Below, one piece after another: positions 13,945-18,043 of a stretch of 18,043 bases of DNA (position 1 is the stretch's first letter; each line of letters begins with the position of its first letter). The DNA is taken from positions 1-18,043 of the forward strand of contig DATDYW010000053.1 in NCBI GenBank assembly GCA_036516995.1, written 5' to 3'. A model generated the notes under the pieces. The model did no database searches. It had not been told where the DNA came from and saw nothing but the letters and a program-made list of their open reading frames with translations. A program made the translations under genes and the position numbers. The DNA is from DATDYW01 sp036516995. Lineage in GTDB: Bacteria; Patescibacteriota; Minisyncoccia; Phycocordibacterales; JAACPR01.

Positions 13945-14455
13945 ACCGAAAAAATTTTCGTCGTAGTGTGCGATCGTTCTCAATCGTGCAGCCGGTCATT
14001 AGGGTCATATATCGAGAAGCTCCCAGCAGCACGGCAATCTCGCCAACCGCCTCGGTTCCGTCGCCAGGGTGCGCAAAGACTGACTGGTTAACTGGCTCAA
14101 AGCCGATGCCCCGAAGGCACGCCCTGAGGCAGTCGCGGCGCTTGCTTGCGGTTCGGGGAACGTCGAAGGAAACGACGCACCACGTGCCGTCCCAGCTTGT
14201 GGGCACAGGCAATTTTTGGAGGCCAAGCCCGCGGGCGATTGCCTCGCGCTGCCCCGCGCGAGTTGGAATCAGACGCTGCCCATCGCCGGCGACGCGCACA
14301 AGCCCGGCTCGCTCTAGCGTGCGGAGCGACCGCACGTAGTCGGTGTGATCAAAGTTGGCGAACTTGTCTCGTAGCGCACGGAAAACCCGCCGGTTCGTCG
14401 GGGTGTACTTTCGGAGCGAAAGAGTCGCGACCACAATGGCGAGCGTCGCGCGCAT
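13943..14455 (-). CDS. Winged-helix / Cas2-like (PaaX-type) protein
   Basis: The product is 170 aa from the ATG at 14455. Residues about 1-75 resemble a winged-helix DNA-binding domain (YVRSLRTLERAGLVRVAGDGQRLIPTRAG). Residues about 85-165 have the ferredoxin-like Cas2 fold signature seen at the C-terminus of PaaX-type regulators: WDGTWCVVSFDVP with the conserved Asp, then R-rich helix, and SVFAHPGD. It is therefore probably a transcription regulator rather than a CRISPR adaptation protein; no array or cas1 is near. An ATG at 14485 is possible, but 14455 has TTGCGC-N17-TAACTC 10 bp upstream, like other genes here. The -35 lies at the edge of palindrome copy B, which suggests autorepression. 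The gene is bracketed by both palindrome copies. Confidence 0.75.
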   Translation of the reverse strand: MRATLAIVVATLSLRKYTPTNRRVFRALRDKFANFDHTDYVRSLRTLERAGLVRVAGDGQRLIPTRAGQREAIARGLGLQKLPVPTSWDGTWCVVSFDVPRTASKRRDCLRACLRGIGFEPVNQSVFAHPGDGTEAVGEIAVLLGASRYMTLMTGCTIENDRTLRRKFFR

Positions 14456-14465
14456 GATTCTGCCG

Positions 14466-14494
14466 AGAGTTACTGGTCGTCGCATTTGGCGCAA
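14466..14494 (-). promoter_or_regulatory. Promoter of the Cas2-like gene, overlapped by palindrome B
   Basis: On the minus strand TTGCGC (14489-14494), a 17-bp spacer and TAACTC (14466-14471) lie 10 bp before ATG 14455. The -35 hexamer is the end of palindrome B, so a dimer bound there would block polymerase. Confidence 0.5.
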
Positions 14495-14522
14495 ACCCAG
14501 AGTACGTACTCTGGGTTTGCGC
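14489..14522. repeat. Palindrome copy B
   Basis: This is a 34-bp perfect palindrome whose central 32 bp (14490-14521) are identical to copy A, 594 bp away. Copy B lies immediately upstream of the Cas2-like gene. Being self-complementary, the two copies are direct and inverted repeats at once. No target-site duplication was seen outside them. Confidence 0.97.
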
Positions 14523-14583
14523 TGGCAGTTTGGGGTGAGTGGGGTGATGGGACGGTAAAACGGAGGTGATGGGAAGGTGAACC

Positions 14584-14612
14584 TTGCCGTTTTTCGGGGT
14601 TTCTGGTAGATT
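14584..14612 (+). promoter_or_regulatory. Promoter of rpmE
   Basis: TTGCCG (14584-14589), a 17-bp spacer and TAGATT (14607-14612) lie 9 bp before the ATG at 14622. This decides against the in-frame TTG at 14613. Leaderless layout. Confidence 0.65.
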
Positions 14613-14621
14613 TTGCGAGCT

Positions 14622-14864
14622 ATGAAAAAGGAGATTCACCCGGAGTACTTCGACGCCAAGGTTTCCTGCGCCTGCGGGGCCAAGTTTGTCGTGCCCTCGA
14701 ACAAGGCTGAAATTCGCATCGAGGTCTGCAGCCAGTGTCACCCGTTCTACACGGGCAACGAGAAGTCGCTCGACACAGCCGGCCGAGCCGAGAAGTTCAA
14801 GCAGCGCGTTGCCAAGGCTGGCCCGAAGAAGGCCACCAAGAAGAAGGAGAAGGCCGAAGCGTAG
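14622..14864 (+). CDS. rpmE: Ribosomal protein bL31, zinc type
   Basis: The product is 80 aa, beginning MKKEIHPEYFDAKVSCACG. Four cysteines at 16, 18, 36 and 39 (CAC and CSQC) form the zinc site of the C+ form of L31. The conserved HPFYTG follows. The C-terminal tail is Lys/Ala-rich. It sits 69 bp before prfA, a common pairing in bacteria, and the two are likely cotranscribed. Confidence 0.95.
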   Translation: MKKEIHPEYFDAKVSCACGAKFVVPSNKAEIRIEVCSQCHPFYTGNEKSLDTAGRAEKFKQRVAKAGPKKATKKKEKAEA

Positions 14865-14933
14865 GGACGAGGTGCGACGGGGCTCCGCGAGGGGCCTTCG
14901 TGCTACCTTTCTTACGTCGCGCCGCTCCACTCT

Positions 14934-15908
14934 ATGGACGAAGCAAAACTGAAAGAGTGGAAGTCTAATCCGCGCGTTCGGTACCACGCGGAGTCTTTGG
15001 AGCGCCTGCTCGTTGCAGAGGCGGAGGCAAGTAAACTTGCCGCAGATCCGGCGCTCGCCGAGATGGCAGCCGAGGAGCTCAAGGATATTGAGACGCAGAA
15101 AGCTGGGCTGCTCGCCGAAATCGACAGCTTGCTCGCCGCCGAGCAGGCGGAGGAGGAGTTTCCGAACGAGGCCGTTCTCGAGGTCCGCGCCGGCACCGGC
15201 GGCGACGAGGCTGGTCTCTTTGCCCGAGAGCTTTCCGATATGTACCGCCGCCTCAGTGAGGCACGCGGCTGGGCGTTCACCCCGGTTGACGAGGCGGAGA
15301 ACGACGCTGGCGGCTACCGCGAGGCTTCCTTCGAAATTCGCGGCAAGGACGCGTACCGCAAGCTCCGCTTCGAGACGGGGGTACACCGCGTCCAGCGCGT
15401 GCCGGCAACCGAGCGGCAAGGGCGCATTCACACCTCCACCGCGAGCGTAGCGGTGCTCCCGATGCGCAAGAAATCGAAGATCGTTATTCGCCCCGAGGAC
15501 ATCGAGATGGAGTTCTCCCGGGCGGGCGGCGCCGGCGGCCAGAACGTCAACAAGGTTGAGACGGCGGTGCGCATCATCCACAAGGCCACCGGCATCGATG
15601 TGCGCTCCACCGCCGAGCGCAGCCAGGCGCGAAACCGCGATAAGGCGATGGCGATTCTCATCGCCAAGATTGAGGCGCACGAGGAGGCGAGCGCACAGGC
15701 CGGTGAGGCATCGGCGCGGAAGGCCCAGGTAGGCACCGGCTCGCGCTCGGAGAAGATTCGCACCTACAACTTCCCGCAGGACCGCGCCACCGACCACCGC
15801 ATCAAGCGCTCCTGGCACGGCCTCGAGCAGATCTTCGCCGGCAAGCTCGACGCGGTCCTGGAGGCACTCGAGAGCGGGGAGGTGGGAGAGGAGGCTGATG
15901 AAGAGTAA
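14934..15908 (+). CDS. prfA: Peptide chain release factor 1
   Basis: The product is 324 aa, shorter than the usual roughly 360 because the N-terminal domain is reduced, as in other compact genomes. It recognises UAA/UAG and triggers release of the finished protein. Motifs are GTGGDEAGLFARELSDMY (87-104), the RF1-type anticodon-like tripeptide Pro-Ala-Thr at 157-159 in VQRVPATERQGRIHTS, and GGQ at 201-203 (GAGGQNVNKVETAVRI) for peptidyl-tRNA hydrolysis. RF2 would have Ser-Pro-Phe at the tripeptide. No clear leaderless promoter or ribosome-binding site precedes the ATG, so it probably depends on the rpmE transcript. Confidence 0.94.
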   Translation: MDEAKLKEWKSNPRVRYHAESLERLLVAEAEASKLAADPALAEMAAEELKDIETQKAGLLAEIDSLLAAEQAEEEFPNEAVLEVRAGTGGDEAGLFARELSDMYRRLSEARGWAFTPVDEAENDAGGYREASFEIRGKDAYRKLRFETGVHRVQRVPATERQGRIHTSTASVAVLPMRKKSKIVIRPEDIEMEFSRAGGAGGQNVNKVETAVRIIHKATGIDVRSTAERSQARNRDKAMAILIAKIEAHEEASAQAGEASARKAQVGTGSRSEKIRTYNFPQDRATDHRIKRSWHGLEQIFAGKLDAVLEALESGEVGEEADEE

Positions 15909-15932
15909 TTAAAAATTAAGAATTAAAAATTA
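15907..15932. repeat. AT-only direct repeat AATTAAAAATTA x2
   Basis: Two identical 12-bp copies (15907-15918 and 15921-15932) are separated by AG, starting at the last bases of the prfA stop codon. The stretch is almost pure A/T in GC-rich surroundings. Confidence 0.9.
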
Positions 15933-15954
15933 CGGATAGGCTAGGCAGGGCCTG

Positions 15955-15983
15955 TTGACCGCAGGCTATTTTTTGCGTAGTAG
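15955..15983 (+). promoter_or_regulatory. Promoter of the 201-aa gene
   Basis: TTGACC (15955-15960), a 17-bp spacer and TAGTAG (15978-15983) lie 8 bp before ATG 15992. A GAGGAG also lies just upstream of the ATG and could act as a ribosome-binding site only if transcription starts earlier. Confidence 0.5.
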
Positions 15984-15991
15984 AGGAGCAA

Positions 15992-16597
15992 ATGAAGATG
16001 TTTGGAAACTATGTTCCGGAAATCCTGAAGGGGGTTCCCCAGATTGAGCCGCTGGCGTTCGTCGCGTGCAACTGGGACGATGTCTGCCGGCTCGCGAAGC
16101 TCGATTCGCCGCCCCCGATCTGCGTGCCCTGCCTCGGCAAGAAGATTCTGCCAATCCTCGGCACCGGCGAGAACGTGTTCTTCCTCGCCGAGCAGCAGAC
16201 CGGAGGGCTCGGAATCTTCGTCAACGCAGAGAAGCTCGAGGAAAACTTCCTCGCCGGAATCATGGAGCGTCGCCCGATGCCCTACATCTGGGGTCTGATG
16301 GCGGCGATGGCGCGATCCGCAGCTGCCCAGCTCGGCGCAATCGCGCCTGAGGACCTGCTGACGGCAGGCCACGTCCGCGCTGCGCTACAGCCGTTTGGCG
16401 AGGAGCTGCAGAATCGGTGCATGGAGATGTTTCTCCACGGGACGGGTGAATCGCCCGGCGACCACTCCTGCGTGCAGTACCTCGTCCAGCTCAGTCTCCT
16501 GGCCTACAGGCTCGATGACTTCGACGAGCACCTGCTCGCCCGCGTTCTGCAGGCGAAAGCCCGGTCGTTCGACCTGCTGATTGACCCGCCCCGGTAA
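15992..16597 (+). CDS. Protein of unknown function, 201 aa
   Basis: I do not recognise this family. The protein is soluble, with no signal peptide or membrane segment. Cysteines at 26 and 32 and a CxxC pair at 44/47 (ICVPCLGKK) might form a metal site. The N-terminal half is mixed alpha/beta-like (KILPILGTGENVFFLAEQQTG). The C-terminal half looks helical. It lies alone between prfA and rpsB, with its own promoter and a terminator that overlaps its stop codon, so it is a separate unit inside a translation gene cluster. Confidence 0.78.
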   Translation: MKMFGNYVPEILKGVPQIEPLAFVACNWDDVCRLAKLDSPPPICVPCLGKKILPILGTGENVFFLAEQQTGGLGIFVNAEKLEENFLAGIMERRPMPYIWGLMAAMARSAAAQLGAIAPEDLLTAGHVRAALQPFGEELQNRCMEMFLHGTGESPGDHSCVQYLVQLSLLAYRLDDFDEHLLARVLQAKARSFDLLIDPPR

Positions 16598-16612
16598 CTC
16601 GGGGCTTTTCCT
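16588..16612 (+). terminator. Terminator overlapping the 201-aa gene stop
   Basis: GCCCCG at 16588-16593 pairs with CGGGGC at 16600-16605, followed by TTTTCCTTT. The stop codon TAA (16595-16597) lies in the loop. Confidence 0.75.
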
Positions 16613-16621
16613 TTGCCACGC

Positions 16622-16650
16622 TTGCCGATTCGACACCTGTTTGCTAAGGT
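16622..16650 (+). promoter_or_regulatory. Promoter of rpsB
   Basis: TTGCCG (16622-16627), a 17-bp spacer and TAAGGT (16645-16650) lie 10 bp before the ATG at 16661. The in-frame TTG at 16613 lies upstream of the promoter and is rejected as start. Confidence 0.65.
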
Positions 16651-16660
16651 TTCAACCCGC

Positions 16661-17410
16661 ATGACCGCCAAGACTGCCGCCACGGCAAAAGGGGCTCCGT
16701 CCGTTGAGCAGCTGCTCTCGGTCGGCGCCCACTACGCCTACAGCCGCTCGCGCCGCCACCCGTCGGCGCGGCCCTTCATTTTCGGCGCCAAGGAGGGCGT
16801 CGAGATTTTCGATATTGAGCAAACCAGGGACGCGCTCGGTAAAGCTGCCGACTTTCTGGCTGCGGTTGCCGCTGCCGGTAAGCCGGTCATCTTCGTTTCC
16901 GGCAAGAAAGAGATTGCCCGACTGGTGAAGGCGGCCGCCGAGTCTGCCGAGTCGCCCTACGTCGTCGGCCGCTGGATCGGCGGCACGCTCACCAACTTTG
17001 AGGCAATCCAGAAGCGCATTAGCCTCTACCACGAGCTTCGCGAGCAGCGAGAAAAAGGTGAGCTCGCCAAGTACACGAAGAAGGAGCGCCTGCTCATCGA
17101 CCGCAAGATTGAGGATCTCGAGGAGAGCTTCGGCGGCATCAGCCAGATGCGTACCCGGCCGGGCGCAATCGTTGCCATTGATCCGAAGCGCGAGCACATT
17201 GCCGTTACCGAGGCGATGGAGACCCGCGTGCCGGTTGTGGCGCTGGCGAACGCCGACTGCGATCTCGCCAAGGTCGGCTACCCAATTCCGGGCAACGACT
17301 CCGCCATTGCCGCCGTTGAGCTCGTCCTCGGCTGCCTCGCGGAGGCGGTGAAGGTCGGCAAGGCCGAGCTTGCCGCGAAGCCCGCGTTGACGGCTGCTCC
17401 GGCTGCCTAG
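16661..17410 (+). CDS. rpsB: Ribosomal protein uS2
   Basis: The product is 249 aa. Family segments are VEQLLSVGAHYAYSRSRRHPSARPFIFG (the S2 N-terminal signature in a divergent form), GVEIFDIEQT, RWIGGTLTNF, and near the C-terminus PVVALANADCDLAKVGYPIPGNDSA, the conserved D-T-N-x-D-P region in altered form. It binds the 30S subunit at the neck. The C-terminus has a short Ala-rich tail. It is followed 69 bp later by tsf, the usual rpsB-tsf order, with a strong hairpin between them. Confidence 0.94.
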   Translation: MTAKTAATAKGAPSVEQLLSVGAHYAYSRSRRHPSARPFIFGAKEGVEIFDIEQTRDALGKAADFLAAVAAAGKPVIFVSGKKEIARLVKAAAESAESPYVVGRWIGGTLTNFEAIQKRISLYHELREQREKGELAKYTKKERLLIDRKIEDLEESFGGISQMRTRPGAIVAIDPKREHIAVTEAMETRVPVVALANADCDLAKVGYPIPGNDSAIAAVELVLGCLAEAVKVGKAELAAKPALTAAPAA

Positions 17411-17418
17411 CAGGAGAG

Positions 17419-17443
17419 GGCCGCGCCCGCCGCGGGCGCGGCC
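17419..17443 (+). terminator. Strong hairpin between rpsB and tsf
   Basis: GGCCGCGCCCG at 17419-17429 pairs perfectly with 17433-17443 around a 3-nt loop. No long T tract follows, so it is more likely an attenuator or an mRNA-stabilising or processing site than a full terminator. Confidence 0.6.
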
Positions 17444-17479
17444 AGAGTCCACGTTTCCGTTCTCAAACCACCGAACCTT

Positions 17480-18043
17480 ATGGCCATCACCACCGACGAC
17501 ATCAAGAAGCTCCGCGACGAGACCGGCGTCTCGGTGATGGAGTGCAAGAGGGCGCTCGAGGAGGCCGAGGGCGACGCCGCCAAGGCTCGGGTGATTCTCC
17601 GCAAGAAAAGCGCCGCCGCCGCGGCCAAGAAGGCCGATAGAAATCTCGGTGCTGGCCGCGTTGCTTCCTACGTTCACGCAACCGGCACCGTCGCGGCAAT
17701 GGTCGAGCTGCGCTCCGAGACCGACTTCGTTGCCAAGACGGAGGAGTTCCGTAAATTGGCGTACGACATCGCGATGCACGTTACGGCGATGAGCCCGGCC
17801 TTTGTTAAGCCCGAGGATGTGTCGGCCGAGGACATCGCCCGCGCCAAGGCGGTCTTCGAGAAGGAGGCCGAGGGCAAGCCGGAGGAAATTAAGGGGCGAA
17901 TTGTCGAGGGCAAGCTGAAGGACTACCTCGCCGAGCGCTGCCTCCTCACCCAGCCGTTCTTCAAGACGCCGGAGGTGACGATTGGCGCGATGATCGAGCA
18001 GGCAATCCAGAAGTTCGGCGAGCGCGTCGAGGTTGCGCGCTTC
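17480..18043 (+). CDS. tsf: Elongation factor Ts, 3' end outside window
   Basis: 188 residues are visible and the frame is open at the window end. The N-terminal UBA-like domain (ITTDDIKKLRDETGVSVMECKRALEEAEGD) and the contact motif ELRSETDFVAKTEEF, which includes the TDFV that drives nucleotide release from EF-Tu, are intact. The remaining part is the shortened dimerisation/core domain ending QKFGERVEVARF, which usually lies a few residues before the stop in short EF-Ts proteins. It is expected to be cotranscribed with rpsB. Confidence 0.94.
   Translation, partial: MAITTDDIKKLRDETGVSVMECKRALEEAEGDAAKARVILRKKSAAAAAKKADRNLGAGRVASYVHATGTVAAMVELRSETDFVAKTEEFRKLAYDIAMHVTAMSPAFVKPEDVSAEDIARAKAVFEKEAEGKPEEIKGRIVEGKLKDYLAERCLLTQPFFKTPEVTIGAMIEQAIQKFGERVEVARF

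Noticed and set aside
13896..14521. CRISPR array or cas locus suggested by repeats next to a Cas2-like gene
   Set aside because: There are only two repeat copies, separated by a gene, with no spacers and no cas1 or effector. The protein has the winged-helix plus Cas2-like layout of PaaX-type regulators.
13896..14521. Conventional transposon with terminal inverted repeats
   Set aside because: No transposase motif and no target-site duplication outside the palindromes were seen.
14934..15908. UGA recoding as in some CPR lineages
   Set aside because: TGA serves as the normal stop of avd and the reverse transcriptase, and no in-frame TGA interrupts a conserved gene apart from the frameshifted reverse transcriptase.

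Overview
The window is a GC-rich bacterial chromosome segment, coding on both strands. It most resembles a Patescibacteria (CPR, Parcubacteria-like) genome. The signs are a short release factor 1, a divergent small S2 protein next to EF-Ts, a stand-alone C-terminal transketolase half, a coiled-coil/SLT murein hydrolase, very compact spacing, and an almost complete lack of Shine-Dalgarno sequences. Instead, most genes start 6-10 nt downstream of a -10 box, so most mRNAs are probably leaderless. TGA is used as a stop codon. The taxonomic placement is inference from gene content; no 16S rRNA gene is present.

Region 1 (1-4860) is a diversity-generating retroelement (DGR). It holds the 3' end of a target gene whose last codons form a variable repeat (VR, 879-992) and a template repeat exactly 420 bp downstream (TR, 1299-1412). 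A strongly foldable stretch lies between them and is probably the 5' part of the template RNA. An Avd-like accessory gene lies on the opposite strand, and a reverse transcriptase gene follows. All 13 VR/TR differences fall on TR adenines. The reverse transcriptase frame is broken exactly at an (AG)10 tract, where one extra AG unit would restore it. This suggests a phase-variable DGR, or alternatively an assembly error. Immediately downstream is a protein combining an HExxH metallopeptidase-like domain with a C-terminal VWA domain.

Region 2 (4940-10730) is central carbon metabolism with interspersed regulators: transketolase C-terminal subunit, a small coiled-coil protein, a PfkB-family sugar kinase, a SpoT/MESH1-type HD hydrolase, class I fructose-bisphosphate aldolase and a GlcD/D-lactate dehydrogenase-type FAD oxidase.

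Region 3 (10770-14530) holds a two-TM membrane protein, ribosomal protein bL25 (CTC form), a possible 72-aa gene framed by terminators, an SLT-type murein transglycosylase with an N-terminal coiled coil, and a winged-helix/Cas2-like (PaaX-type) gene. That last gene is flanked by two identical 32-bp perfect palindromes, one of which overlaps its predicted -35 box.

Region 4 (14580-18043) is translation: rpmE (zinc-type L31), prfA, a 201-aa protein of unknown function, rpsB and a 3'-truncated tsf.

No rRNA, tRNA, CRISPR array or insertion sequence was recognised.
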